A stretch of 64,000 nt of DNA from Petrolisthes cinctipes (GCA_033782935.1 JAWQEG010000710.1:5828001-5892000); one strand, 5' to 3'; positions 9,617 to 23,913 are shown, numbered from the stretch's first letter. Notes: a model not told the origin generated them from the sequence alone. Numbers and translations are program-made.

Positions 9617-12382
9617 CCCAGAAGTGATCTGTACATACCTACTTAGTGCTAGAATATTTTCAAAATATAGGCCCAAAACATGCTAAAAATCGATATTTTA
9701 GGTGCCCAAAGTCGATATCTCAAATTCAGGCCCAAAACACCTGAAAATTCGATATTTTGGGGTCCCAGGAGCGAACTGTACATGCTTACTCCGTGTTAGA
9801 GTATTCTCAATATACAGGCCCAAAACATACTGAAAATCGATCTTTTAGGTGCCTAAAAGTCGATATGTGGATGCATCTTCTGTACCCGTTTATATCCCAA
9901 TTTCAACCTCGAAACACCCTAAAACTCGATTTTTTGGGATCCCAGAAGCGATCTGTACATGCCTCCTCAGTGCTAGAATTTTTTCAAAATAAAGGCTCAA
10001 AACATGCTAAAAATCGATACTTTAAGTGTCCAAAGTTGATATGTGCATTCATCATCTGTATCCGTTTATATCTCAAATTCAGGCTCAAAAAACCCGAAAA
10101 TTCGATATTTTGGGGTCCCAGAAACGATCTGTACATGCCTACTCCGTGTTAGAGTATTTTCAAAATACAGGCCTAAAACATACTGAAAATCGATCTTTTA
10201 GGTGCCCAAAAGTCGATATGTGCATGAATCTTCTGTACCCGTTTATATTTCAAATTCAGCCTCCAAACACCTGAAAATTCGATATTTTGGTGTCCCAGAA
10301 GCGATCTGTACATGTCTCCTCAGATGCAGTCCCAAAACATGCTCAAAATCGATATTTTAGGTGCCCAAAGTCAACATGTGTATGCATCTTCTGCACTCGT
10401 TTATATCTCAAATTCAACCTCAAAACACCCGAAAATTCGATAAGTATGGGTCCCAGAAGCGATCTGTACATTTCTAGTCAGTGCTAGAATGTTTTCAAAA
10501 TATTGGCTCAAAACATGCTAAAAATCGATATTTTAAGTGTCCAAAGTCGATATGTGCATGCATCTTCTGTACCCGTTTATATCTCAAATTCAGGTTCAAA
10601 ACACCCGAAAATTCGATATTTTTGGGTCCCAGAAGCGATATGTACATGCCTGCTCCTAGTTAGAGTATTTTCAAAATACAGGCCTAAAACATGCTGAAAA
10701 TCGATATTTTAGGTGCTTAAAGTCAATATGTGCATGAGTCTTCTGTACCCGTTTATATCTCAAATTCAGGCTCAAAACACCCGAAAATTCGCTATTTTTA
10801 GGTCCTAGAAGCGATCTGTACATCCCTTCTCCTAGTTAGAATGTTTTCAAGATACAGACCCAAAACATGCTCGAAATCGATATTTTTGGGGCCCAAAAGT
10901 CGATATGTGCATGCATCTTCTTTACCCGTTTATATCTCAAATTCGGGCTCAAAATACTCGAAAATTCGATATTTTGGGGTCCCAGAAGTGATCTGTACAT
11001 GCCTACTTACTGCTAGAATATTTTCAAAATATAGGCCGAAAACATCCTAAAAATCGATATTTTAGGTGCCCAAAGTCGATATCTCAAATTCAGGCCCAAA
11101 ACACCCGAAAATTCGATATTTTGGGGTCCCAGAAGCGAACTGTACATGCCTACTCCGTGTTAGAGTATTTTCAAAATACAGGCACAAAACATACTGAAAA
11201 TCGATCTTTTAGTTGCCCAAAAGTCGATATGTGCATGCATCTTCTGTACCCGTTTATATCTCAAATTCAGGCTCCAAACACCCGAAAATTCGATATTTTG
11301 GGGTCCCAGAAGCGATCTGTACATGCCTACTCAGATGCAGGCCCAAAACATGCTGAAAATCGATATTTTAGGTGCCCAAAGTCAACATGTGTATGCATCT
11401 TCTGCAGTCGTTTATATCTCAAATTCAACCTCAAAACACCCGAAAATTCGATAAGTATGGGTCCCAGAAGCGATCTGTACATGTCTAATCAGTGCTAGAA
11501 TGTTTTCAAAATATAGGCTCAAAACATGCTAAAAATCGATATTTTAAGTGTCCAAAGTCGATATGTGCATGCATCTTCTGTACCCGTTTATATCTCAAAT
11601 TCAGGTTCAAAACACCCGAAAAATCGATATTTTTGGGTCCCAGAAGCAATCTGTACATGCCTGCTCCTAGTTAGAGTATTTTCAAAATACAGGCCCAAAA
11701 CATGCTGAAAATCGATATTTTAGGTGCCCAAAGTCAATATGTGCATGCATCTTCTGTACCCGTTTATATCTCAAATTCAGGCTCAACACACCCGAAAATT
11801 CGATATTTTGGGGTCCCAGAAGCGATCTGTACATGCCTACTCCGTGTTAGAGAATTTTCAAAATACAGGCCCAAAACAAGCTGAAAATCGATATTTTAGG
11901 TGACCACAGTCAATATGTGTATGGATCTTCTGCACCCGTTTATATCCCAAATTCAACCTCAAAAGACTCGAAAATTCGATATTTTTGGGTCTCAGAAGCG
12001 ATCTGTAAATGCCTAGTCAGTGCTAGAATGTTTTCAAAATATAGGCTCAAAACATGCTAAAAATCGATATTTTAAGTGTCCAAAGTCGATATGTGCATGC
12101 ATCATCTGTACCCGTTTATATCTCAAATTCAGTCTCAAAACACCCTAAAATTTGATATTTTGGGGTCCCAGAAGTGATCTGTACATGCCTACTTAGTGCT
12201 AGAATATTTTCAAAATATAGGCCCAAAACATGCTAAAAATCGATATTTTAGGTGCCCAAAGTCGATATCTCAAATTCAGGCTCAAAACACCCGAAAATTC
12301 GATATTTAGGGGTCCCAGAAGCGATCTGTACATGCCTACTCCGTGTTAGAGAATTTTCAAAATACAGGCCCAAAACAAGCTG

Positions 12383-15300
12383 AAAATCGATATTTCAGGT
12401 GACCAAAGTCAATATGTGTATGGATCTTCTGCACCCGTTTATATTCCAAATTCAACCTCAAAACACCCGAAAATTCGATATTTTTGGGTCTCAGAAGCGA
12501 TCTGTACATGCCTACTCAGTGCTAGAATGTTTTCAAAATATAGGCTCAAAACATGCTAAAAATCGATATTTTAAGTGTCCAAAGTCGATATGTGCATGCA
12601 TCATCTGTACCCGTTTATATCTCAAATTCAGGCTCAAAACACACTAAAATTCGATATTTTGGGGTCCCAGAAGTGATCTGTACATGCCTACTTAGTGCTA
12701 GAATATTTTCAAAATATAGGCCCAAAACATGCTATAAATCGATATTTTAGTTGCCCAAAGTCGATATCTCAAATTCAGGCCCAAAACACCCGAAAATTTG
12801 ATATTTTGGGGTCCCAGAAGCGAACTGTACATGCCTACTCCGTGTTAGAGTATTTTCAAAATACAGGCCCAAAACATACTGAAAATCGATCTTTTAGGTG
12901 CCCAAAAGTCGATATGTGCATGCATCTTCTGTACCCGTTTATATCTCAAATTCTGGCTCGAAACACCCGAAAATTCGATATTTTGGGGTCCCAGAAGCGA
13001 TCTGTACATGCCTACTCAGTGCTAGAATTTTTTCAAAGTATAGGCTCAAAACATCCTAAAATCGATATTTTAAGTGTCCAAAGTCGATATGTGCATGCAT
13101 CATCTGTACCCGTTTATATCTCAAATTCAGGCTCAAAACACCCGAAAATTCAATATTTTGGGGTCCCAGAAGTGATCTGTACATGCCTACTTAGTGCTAG
13201 AATATTTTCAATATATAGGCCCAAAACATGCTAAAAATCGATATTTTAGGTGCCCAAAGTCGATATCTCAAATTCAGGCCCAAAACACCCGAAAATTTGA
13301 TATTTTGGGGTCCCAGAAGCGAACTGTACAAGCCTACTCCGTGTTAGAGTATTTTCAAAATACAGGCCCAAAACATACTGAAAATCGATCTTTTAGGTGC
13401 CCAAAAGTCGATATGTGCATGCATCTTCTGTACCCGTTTATATCTCAAATTCAGGCTCAAAACACCCGAAAACTCGATATTTTTTGGTCCCAGAAGCAAT
13501 CTGTACATGCCTACTCAGATATAGGCCCAAAACATGCTGAAAATCGATATTTTAGGTGCCCAAAGTCAACATGTGTATGCATCTTCTGCACTCGTTTATA
13601 TCTCAAATTCAACCTCAAAACACCCGAAAATTCGATAATTTTGGGTCTCAGAAGCGATATGTACATGTCTAGTCAGTGCTAGAATGTTTTCAAAATATAG
13701 GCTGAAAACATGCTAAAAATCGATATTTTAAGTTTCCAAAGTCAATATGTGCATGCATCTTCTGTACCCGTTTATATCTCAAATTCAGGTTCAAAACACC
13801 CGAAAATTCGATATTTTTTGGTCCCAGAAGCAATCTGTACATGCCTGCTCCTAGTTAGAGTATTTTCAAAATACAGACCCAAAACAAGCTGAAAATCGAT
13901 ATTTTAGGTGACCAAAGTCAATATGTGTATGGATCTTCTGCACCCGTTTATATCCCAAATTCAACCTCAAAACACCCGAAAATTCGATATTTTTGGGTCT
14001 CCGAAGCGATCTGTACATGCCTACTCAGTGCTAGAATGTTTTCAAAATATAGGCTCAAAACATGCTAAAAATCGATATTTTAAGTGTCCAAAGTCGATAT
14101 GTGCATGCATTATCTGTACCCGTTTATATCTCAAATTCAGGCTCAAAACACCCTAAAATTCGAAATTTTGGGGTCCCAGAAGTGATCTGTACATGCCTAC
14201 TTAGTGCTAGAATATTTTCAAAATATAGGCCCAAAACATACTAAAAATCGATATTTTAGGTGCCGAAAGTCGATATCTCAATTTCAGGCCCAAAACACCC
14301 GAAAATTCGATATTTTGGGGTCCCAAAAGCGAACTGTACATGCCTACTCCGTGTTAGAGTATTTTCAAAATACAGGCCCAAAACATATTGAAAATCGATC
14401 TTTTAGGTGCCCAAAAGTCGATATGTGGATGCATCTTCTGTACCCGTTTATATCCCAAATTCAGGCTCAAAACACCCGAAAATTCGATATTTTGGGGTCC
14501 CAGAAGCGATCTGCACATGCCTACTCAGTGCTAGAATATTTTCAAAATATAGGCTCAAAACATGCTAAAAATCAATATTTTAAGTGTCCAAAGTTGATAT
14601 GTGCATGCATCATCTGTACCCGTTTATATCTCAAATTCAGGCTCAAAACACCCGAAAATTTGATATTTTGGGGTTCCAGAAGTGATCTGTACTTAGTGCT
14701 AGAATATTTTCAAAATATAGGCCCAAAACATGCTAAAAATCGATATTTCAGATGCCCAAAGTCGATATCTCAATTTCAGGCTCAAAACACACGAAAATTC
14801 GATATTTTGGGGTCCCAGAAGCGAACTGTACTTGACTACTCCGTGTTAGAGTATTTTCAAAATACAGGCCCAAAACATACTGAAAATCGATCTTATAGGT
14901 GCCCAAAAGTCGATATGTGCATGCATCTTCTGTACCCGTTTATATCCCAAATTCAACCTCAAAACACCCAATAATTCGCTATTTTTGGGTCCCAGAAGCG
15001 ATCTGTACATGCCTACTCAGTGCTAGAATGTTTTCAAAATATAGGCTCAAAACATGCTAAAAATCGATATTTTAAGTGTCCAAAGTCGATATGTGCATGC
15101 ATCATCTGTACCCGTTTATATCTCAAATTCAGGCTCAAAACACCCGAAAATTCGATATTTTGGGATCCCAGAAGTGATCTGTACATGCCTACTTAGTGCT
15201 AGAATATTTTCAAAATATAGGCCCAAAACATGCTAAAAATCGATATTTTAGGTGCCCAAATTCGATATCTCAAATTCAGTCCCAAAACACCCGAAAATTA

Positions 15301-18300
15301 GATATTTTGTGGTCCCAGAAGCGAACTGTACATGCCTCTCCGTGTTAGAGTATTTTCAAAATACAGGCCCAAAACATAATGAAAATCGAACCTTTAGGTG
15401 CCCAAAAGTCGATATGTGCATGCATCTTCTGTACCAGTTTATATCTCAAATTCAGGCTCCAAACACCCGAAAATTCGATATTTTGGGGTCCCAGAAGCAA
15501 TCTGTACATGCCTACTCAGATGCAGGCCCAAAACATGCTGAAAATCGATATTTTACGTGCCCAATGTCAACATGTGTATGCATCTTCTGCACACGTTTAT
15601 ATCTCAAATTCAACCTCAAAACACCTGAAAATTCGATAAGTATGGGTCCCAGAAGCGATCTGTATATGTCTAGTCAGTGCTAGAATGTTTTCAAAATATA
15701 GGTTCAAAACATGCTAAAAATCGATATTTTAAGTGTCCAAAGTCGATATGTGCATGCACCTTTGTACCCGTTTATATCTCAAATTCAGGTTCAAAACACC
15801 CAAAAATTCGATATTTTCGGGTCCCAGAAGTGATCTGTACATACCTACTTAGTGCTAGAATATTTTCAAAATATAGGCCCAAAACATGCTAAAAATCGAT
15901 ATTTTAGGTGCCCAAAGTCGATATCTCAAATTCAGGCCCAAAACACCTGAAAATTCGATATTTTGGGGTCCCAGGAGCGAACTGTACATGCTTACTCCGT
16001 GTTAGAGTATTCTCAATATACAGGCCCAAAACATACTGAAAATCGATCTTTTAGGTGCCTAAAAGTCGATATGTGGATGCATCTTCTGTACCCGTTTATA
16101 TCCCAATTTCAACCTCAAAACACCCTAAAACTCGATTTTTTGGGATCCCAGAAGCGATCTGTACATGCCTCCTCAGTGCTAGAATTTTTTCAAAATAAAG
16201 GCTCAAAACATGCTAAAAATCGATACTTTAAGTGTCCAAAGTTGATATGTGCATTCATCATCTGTATCCGTTTATATCTCAAATTCAGGCTCAAAAAACC
16301 CGAAAATTCGATATTTTGGGGTCCCAGAAACGATCTGTACATGCCTACTCCGTGTTAGAGTATTTTCAAAATACAGGCCTAAAACATACTGAAAATCGAT
16401 CTTTTAGGTGCCCAAAAGTCGATATGTGCATGAATCTTCTGTACCCGTTTATATTTCAAATTCAGCCTCCAAACACCTGAAAATTCGATATTTTGGTGTC
16501 CCAGAAGCGATCTGTACATGTCTCCTCAGATGCAGTCCCAAAACATGCTCAAAATCGATATTTTAGGTGCCCAAAGTCAACATGTGTATGCATCTTCTGC
16601 ACTCGTTTATATCTCAAATTCAACCTCAAAACACCCGAAAATTCGATAAGTATGGGTCCCAGAAGCGATCTGTACATTTCTAGTCAGTGCTAGAATGTTT
16701 TCAAAATATTGGCTCAAAACATGCTAAAAATCGATATTTTAAGTGTCCAAAGTCGATATGTGCATGCATCTTCTGTACCCGTTTATATCTCAAATTCAGG
16801 TTCAAAACACCCGAAAATTCGATATTTTTGGGTCCCAGAAGCGATATGTACATGCCTGCTCCTAGTTAGAGTATTTTCAAAATACAGGCCTAAAACATGC
16901 TGAAAATCGATATTTTAGGTGCTTAAAGTCAATATGTGCATGAGTCTTCTGTACCCGTTTATATCTCAAATTCAGGCTCAAAACACCCGAAAATTCGCTA
17001 TTTTTAGGTCCTAGAAGCGATCTGTACATCCCTTCTCCTAGTTAGAATGTTTTCAAGATACAGACCCAAAACATGCTCGAAATCGATATTTTTGGGGCCC
17101 AAAAGTCGATATGTGCATGCATCTTCTTTACCCGTTTATATCTCAAATTCGGGCTCAAAATACTCGAAAATTCGATATTTTGGGGTCCCAGAAGTGATCT
17201 GTACATGCCTACTTACTGCTAGAATATTTTCAAAATATAGGCCGAAAACATCCTAAAAATCGATATTTTAGGTGCCCAAAGTCGATATCTCAAATTCAGG
17301 CCCAAAACTCCCGAAAATTCGATATTTTGGGGTCCCAGAAGCGAACTGTACATGCCTACTCCGTGTTAGAGTATTTTCAAAATACAGGCACAAAACATAC
17401 TGAAAATCGATCTTTTAGTTGCCCAAAAGTCGATATGTGCATGCATCTTCTGTACCCGTTTATATCTCAAATTCAGGCTCCAAACACCCGAAAATTCGAT
17501 ATTTTGGGGTCCCAGAAGCGATCTGTACATGCCTAGTCAGATGCAGGCCCAAAACATGCTGAAAATCGATATTTTAGGTGCCCAAAGTCAACATGTGTAT
17601 GCATCTTCTGCAGTCGTTTATATCTCAAATTCAACCTCAAAACACCCGAAAATTCGATAAGTATGGGTCCCAGAAGCGATCTGTACATGTCTAATCAGTG
17701 CTAGAATGTTTTCAAAATATAGGCTCAAAACATGCTAAAAATCGATATTTTAAGTGTCCAAAGTCGATATGTGCATGCATCTTCTGTACCCGTTTATATC
17801 TCAAATTCAGGTTCAAAACACCCGAAAAATCGATATTTTTGGGTCCCAGAAGCAATCTGTACATGCCTGCTCCTAGTTAGAGTATTTTCAAAATACAGGC
17901 CCAAAACATGCTGAAAATCGATATTTTAGGTGCCCAAAGTCAATATGTGCATGCATCTTCTGTACCCGTTTATATCTCAAATTCAGGCTCAACACACCCG
18001 AAAATTCGATATTTTGGGGTCCCAGAAGCGATCTGTACATGCCTACTCCGTGTTAGAGAATTTTCAAAATACAGGCCCAAAACAAGCTGAAAATCGATAT
18101 TTTAGGTGACCACAGTCAATATGTGTATGGATCTTCTGCACCCGTTTATATCCCAAATTCAACCTCAAAAGACTCGAAAATTCGATATTTTTGGGTCTCA
18201 GAAGCGATCTGTAAATGCCTAGTCAGTGCTAGAATGTTTTCAAAATATAGGCTCAAAACATGCTAAAAATCGATATTTTAAGTGTCCAAAGTCGATATGT

Positions 18301-18588
18301 GCATGCATCATCTGTACCCGTTTATATCTCAAATTCAGTCTCAAAACACCCTAAAATTTGATATTTTGGGGTCCCAGAAGTGATCTGTACATGCCTACTT
18401 AGTGCTAGAATATTTTCAAAATATAGGCCCAAAACATGCTAAAAATCGATATTTTAGGTGCCCAAAGTCGATATCTCAAATTCAGGCTCAAAACACCCGA
18501 AAATTCGATATTTAGGGGTCCCAGAAGCGATCTGTACATGCCTACTCCGTGTTAGAGAATTTTCAAAATACAGGCCCAAAACAAGCTG
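12383..18588 (+). repeat. 6206-bp higher-order repeat, copy 2 (37-mer)
   Basis: This copy has the same unit order as the preceding one, including idiosyncratic units such as the 168-bp monomer (14568-14735), the 146-bp S unit and the 175-bp unit. Copy-specific single-base differences (for example 13631 T, 15713 G, 16117 A, 17309 T, 17536 G) are scattered along it. They argue for two real copies rather than a single sequence duplicated by assembly. Confidence 0.95.
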
Positions 18589-19176
18589 AAAATCGATATT
18601 TCAGGTGACCAAAGTCAATATGTGTATGGATCTTCTGCACCCGTTTATATTCCAAATTCAACCTCAAAACACCCGAAAATTCGATATTTTTGGGTCTCAG
18701 AAGCGATCTGTACATGCCTACTCAGTGCTAGAATGTTTTCAAAATATAGGCTCAAAACATGCTAAAAATCGATATTTTAAGTGTCCAAAGTCGATATGTG
18801 CATGCATCATCTGTACCCGTTTATATCTCAAATTCAGGCTCAAAACACACTAAAATTCGATATTTTGGGGTCCCAGAAGTGATCTGTACATGCCTACTTA
18901 GTGCTAGAATATTTTCAAAATATAGGCCCAAAACATGCTATAAATCGATATTTTAGTTGCCCAAAGTCGATATCTCAAATTCAGGCCCAAAACACCCGAA
19001 AATTTGATATTTTGGGGTCCCAGAAGCGAACTGTACATGCCTACTCCGTGTTAGAGTATTTTCAAAATACAGGCCCAAAACATACTGAAAATCGATCTTT
19101 TAGGTGCCCAAAAGTCGATATGTGCATGCATCTTCTGTACCCGTTTATATCTCAAATTCAGGCTCGAAACATACTG
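18589..19176 (+). repeat. 6206-bp HOR, partial copy 3 ending at an aberrant junction
   Basis: Identity at the 6206-bp offset continues through the 176-, 176- and 147-bp units that open the HOR. It breaks near 19165 inside the next unit, where the sequence jumps from the end of half A to the end of half B and makes an 89-bp unit. Beyond it the order no longer follows the 37-mer directly. Confidence 0.9.
19088..19176 (+). repeat. 89-bp half-monomer unit
   Basis: The AAAATCGATCTTTT landmarks at 19088 and 19177 are only 89 bp apart. The unit is a normal half A of an M-like monomer up to CAGGCTCGAAACA, joined straight to the TACTG end that normally closes half B. The equivalent place in the otherwise matching copy near 22184 has no such unit: the offset is 3096 bp before it and 3007 after it. 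It is therefore an insertion of one half-unit, as expected from a crossover between half A of one copy and half B of another. The next unit (19177-19353) is a normal 177-mer. Confidence 0.9.
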
Positions 19177-20862
19177 AAAATCGATCTTTTAGGTGCCCAA
19201 AAGTCGATATGTGCATGCATCTTCTGTACCCGTTTATATCTCAAATTCAGGCTCGAAACACCCGAAAATTCGATATTTTGGGGTCCCAGAAGTGATCTGT
19301 ACATGCCTACTCAGTGCTAGATTGTTTTCAAAATATAGGCTAAAAACATGCTAAAAATCGATATTTTAAGTGTCCAAAGTCGATATGTGCATGCATCATC
19401 TGTACCCGTTTATATTTCAAATTAAGGCTCAAAACACCTGAAAACTCGATATTTTGGGGTCCCAGAAGTGATTTGTACATGCCTACTTAGTGCTAGAATA
19501 TTTTCAAAATATAGGCCCAAAACATGCTAAAAATCGATATTTTAGGTGCCCAAAGTCGATATATCAAATTCAGGCCCATAACACCCGAAAATTCGATATT
19601 TTGGGGTCCCAAAAGCGAACTGTACATGCCTACTCCATGTTAGATTATTTTCAATATACAGGCCCAAAACATACTGAAAATCAATCTTTTAGGTGCCCAA
19701 AAGTCGATATGTGGATGCATCTACTGTACCCGTTTATATCCCAAATTCAACCTCAAAATACCCGAAAATTCGATATTTTGGGGTCCCAGAAGCGATCTGT
19801 ACATGCCTACTCAGTGCTAGAATTTTTTCAAAATATAGGCTCAAAACATCCTAAAATCGATATTTTAAGTGTCCAAAGTCAATATGTGCATGCATCATCT
19901 GTACCCGTTTATATCTCAAATTCAGGCTCAAAACACCCGAAAATTCAATATTTTGGGGTCCCAGAAGTGATCTGTACATGCCTACTTAGTGCTAGAATAT
20001 TTTCAAAATATAGGCCCAAAACATGCTAAAAATCGATATTTTAGGTGCCCAAAGTCGATATCTCAAATTCAGGCCCAAAACACCCGAAAATTTGATATTT
20101 TGAGGTCCCAGAAGCGAACTGTACATGCCTACTCCGTGTTAAAGTATTTTCAAAATACAGGCACAAAACATACTGAAAATCGATCTTTTAGTTGCCCAAA
20201 AGTCGATATGTGCATGCATCTTCTGTACCCGTTTATATCTCAAATTCAGGCTCCAAACACCCGAAAATTCTATATTTTGGGGTCCCAGAAGCGATCTGTA
20301 CATGCCTACTTAGATGCAGGCCCAAAACATGCTGAAAATCGATATTTTAGGTGCCCAAAGTCAACATGTGTATGCATCTTCTGCAGTCGTTTATATCTCA
20401 AATTCAACCTCAAAAAACCCGAAAATTCGATAAGTATGGGTCCCAGAAGCGATCTGTACATGTCTAATCAGTGCTAGAATGTTTTCAAAATATAGGCTCA
20501 AAACATGCTAAAAATCGATATTTTAAGTGTCCAAAGTCGATATGTGCATGCATCTTCTGTACCCGTTTATATCTCAAATTCAGGTTCAAAACACCCGAAA
20601 AATCGATATTTTTGGGTCCCAGAAGCAATCTGTACATGCCTGCTCCTAGTTAGAGTATTTTCAAAATACAGGCCCAAAACAAGCTGAAAATCGATATTTT
20701 AGGTGACCACAGTCAATATGTGTATGGATCTTCTGCACCCGTTTATATCCCAAATTCAACCTCAAAAGACTCGAAAATTCGATATTTTTGGGTCTCAGAA
20801 GCGATCTGTAAATGCCTAGTCAGTGCTAGAATGTTTTCAAAATATAGGCTCAAAACATGCTA

Positions 20863-21361
20863 AAAATCGATATTTTAAGTGTCCAAAGTCGATATGTGCA
20901 TGCATCATCTGTACCCGTTTATATCTCAAATTCAGGCTCAAAACACCCTAAAATTTGATATTTTGGGGTCCCAGAAGTGATCTGTACATGCCTACTTAGT
21001 GCTAGAATATTTTCAAAATATAGGCCCAAAACATGCTAAAAATCGATATTTTAGGTGCCCAAAGTCGATATCTCAAATTCAGGCTCAAAACACCCGAAAA
21101 TTCGATATTTTGGGGTCCCAGAAGCGATCTGTACATGCCTACTCCGTGTTAGAGAATTTTCAAAATACAGGCCCAAAACAAGCTGAAAATCGATATTTCA
21201 GGTGACCAAAGTCAATATGTGTATGGATCTTCTGCACCCGTTTATATCTCAAATTAAACCTCAAAACACTCGAAAATTCGATATTTTTGGGTCTCAGAAG
21301 CGATCTGTAAATGCCTACTCAGTGCTAGAATGTTTTCAAAATATAGGCTCAAAACATGCTA
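20863..21361 (+). repeat. 499-bp trimer, copy 1
   Basis: Units of 176, 147 and 176 bp start at 20863, 21039 and 21186. The same trimer occurs once in each 37-mer (for example 12060-12558) but is duplicated in tandem here. Confidence 0.85.
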
Positions 21362-21860
21362 AAAATCGATATTTTAAGTGTCCAAAGTCGATATGTGCAT
21401 GCATCATCTGTACCCGTTTATATCTCAAATTCAGGATCAAAACACCCTAAAATTCGATATTTTGGGGTCCCAGAAGTGATCTGTACATGCCTACTTAGTG
21501 CTAGAATATTTTCAAAATATAGGCCCAAAACATGCTAAAAATCGATATTTTAGGTGCCCAAAGTCGATATCTCAAATTCAGGCTCAAAACACCCGAAAAT
21601 TCGATATTTTGGGGTCCCAGAAGCGATCTGTACATGCCTACTCCGTGTTAGAGAATTTTCAAAATACAGGCCCTAAACAAGGTGAAAATCGATATTTTAG
21701 GTGACCAAAGTCAATATGTGTATGGATCTTCTGCACCCGTTTATATTCCAAATTCAACCTCAAAACACCCGAAAATTCGATATTTTTGGGTCTCAGAAGC
21801 GATCTGTACATGCCTACTCAGTGCTAGAATGTTTTCAAAATATAGGCTCAAAACATGCTA
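21362..21860 (+). repeat. 499-bp trimer, copy 2
   Basis: This is the tandem partner of the trimer just upstream, with units at 21362, 21538 and 21685 and the next unit at 21861. It differs by scattered substitutions only, for example CAAGGTGAAAATC against CAAGCTGAAAATC. Confidence 0.85.
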
Positions 21861-23913
21861 AAAATCGATATTTTAAGTGTCCAAAGTCGATATGTGCATG
21901 CATCATCTGTACCCGTTTATATCTCAAATTCAGGCTCAAAACACACTAAAATTCGATATTTTGGGGTCCCAGAAGTGATCTGTACATGCCTACTTAGTGC
22001 TAGAATATTTTCAAAATATAGGCCCAAAACATGCTATAAATCGATATTTTAGTTGCCCAAAGTCGATATCTCAAATTCAGGCCCAAAACACCCGAAAATT
22101 TGATATTTTGGGGTCCCAGAAGCGAACTGTACATGCCTACTCTGTGTTAGAGTATTTTCAAAATACAGGCCCAAAACATACTGAAAATCGATCTTTTAGG
22201 TGCCCAAAAGTCGATATGTGCATGCATCTTCTGTACCCGTTTATATCTCAAATTCAGGCTCGAAACACCCGAAAATTCGATATTTTGGGGTCCCAGAAGT
22301 GATCTGTACATGCCTACTCAGTGCTAGAATGTTTTCAAAATATAGGCTAAAAACATGCTAAAAATCGATATTTTAAGTGTCCAAAGTCGATATGTGCATG
22401 CATCATCTGTACCCGTTTATATTTCAAATTAAGGCTCAAAACACCTGAAAACTCGATATTTTGGGGTCCCAGAAGTGATCTGTACATGCCTACTTAGTGC
22501 TAGAATATTTTAAAAATATAGGCCCAAAACATGCTAAAAATCGATATTTTAGGTGCCCAAAGTCGATATATCAAATTCAGGCCCAAAACACCCGAAAATT
22601 CGATATTTTGGGGTCCCAAAAGCGAACTGTACATGTCTACTCCATGTTAGATTATTTTCAATATACAGGCCCAAAACATACTGAAAATCAATCTTTTAGG
22701 TGCCCAAAAGTCGATATGTGGATGCATCTACTGTACCCGTTTATATCCCAAATTCAACCTCAAAACACCCGAAAATTCGATATTTTGGGGTCCCAGAAGC
22801 GATCTGTACATGCCTACTCAGTGCTAGAATTTTTTCAAAATATAGGCTCAAAACATCCTAAAATCGATATTTTAAGTGTCCAAAGTCGATATGTGCATGC
22901 ATCATCTGTACCCGTTTATATCTCAAATTCAGGCTCAAAACTCCCGAAAATTCAATATTTTGGGGTCCCAGAAGTGATCTGTACATGCCTACTTAGTGCT
23001 AGAATATTTTCAAAATATAGGCCCAAAACATGCTAAAAATCGATATTTTAGGTGCCCAAAGTCGATATCTCAAATTCAGGCCCAAAACACCCGAAAATTT
23101 GATATTTTGGGGTCCCAGAAGCGAACTGTACAAGCCTACTCCGTGTTAGAGTATTTTCAAAATACAGGCCCAAAACATACTGAAAATCGATCTTTTAGGT
23201 GCCCAAAAGTCGATATGTGCATGAATCTTCTGTACTCGTTTATATCTCAAATTCAAGCTCAAAACACCCGAAAACTCGATATTTTGGGGTCCCAGAAGCG
23301 ATCTGTACATGCCTACCCAGATATAGGCCCAAAACATGCTGAAAATCGATATTTTAGGTGCCCAAAGTCAACATGTGTATGCATCTTCTGCACTCGTTTA
23401 TATCTCAAATTCAACCTCAAAACACCCGAAAATTCGATAATTTTGGGTCTCAGAAGCGATATGTACATGTCTAGTCAGTGCTAGAATGTTTTCAAAATAT
23501 AGGCTCAAAACATGCTAAAAATCGATATTTTAAGTTTCCAAAGTCAATATGTGCATGCATCTTCTGTACCCGTTTATATCTCAAATTCAGGTTCAAAACA
23601 CCCGAAAATTCGATATTTTTGGGTCCCAGAAGCAATCTGTACATGCCTGCTCCTAGTTAGAGTATTTTCAAAATACAGACCCAAAACAAGCTGAAAATCG
23701 ATATTTTAGGTGACCAAAGTCAATATGTGTATGGATCTTCTGCACCCGTTTATATCCCAAATTCAACCTCAAATCACCCGAAAATTCGATATTTTTGGGT
23801 CTCAGAAGCGATCTGTACTTGCCTACTCATTGCTAGAATTTTTTTCAAAATATAAGCTCAAAAAATGCTAAAAATCGATATTTTAAGTGTCCAAAGTCGA
23901 TATGTGCATGCAT

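Larger units (their letters stand above)
6177..12382 (+). repeat. 6206-bp higher-order repeat, copy 1 (37-mer)
   Basis: Thirty-seven units start at 6177 and run 176,176,147,176,176,147,159,176,176,176,176,147,177,168,147,177,176,146,159,176,175,147,177,176,159,176,176,176,177,147,159,176,176,176,176,176,147 bp. This makes 24 full-length, eight 146-147-bp, four 159-bp and one 168-bp unit. The same order with the same private variants recurs exactly 6206 bp downstream. Differences from copy 2 are few single bases, for example 7425 A/T, 9507 T/G, 9911 G/A, 11103 A/T and 11330 C/G. The phase is arbitrary: identity at this offset already begins near 6060. Confidence 0.95.

Noticed and set aside
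6177..18588. Exact duplication of HOR copies as an assembly artefact
   Set aside because: Not excluded, but less likely. The copies differ at scattered single bases (7425/13631, 9507/15713, 9911/16117, 11103/17309, 11330/17536), as expected of real near-identical copies.
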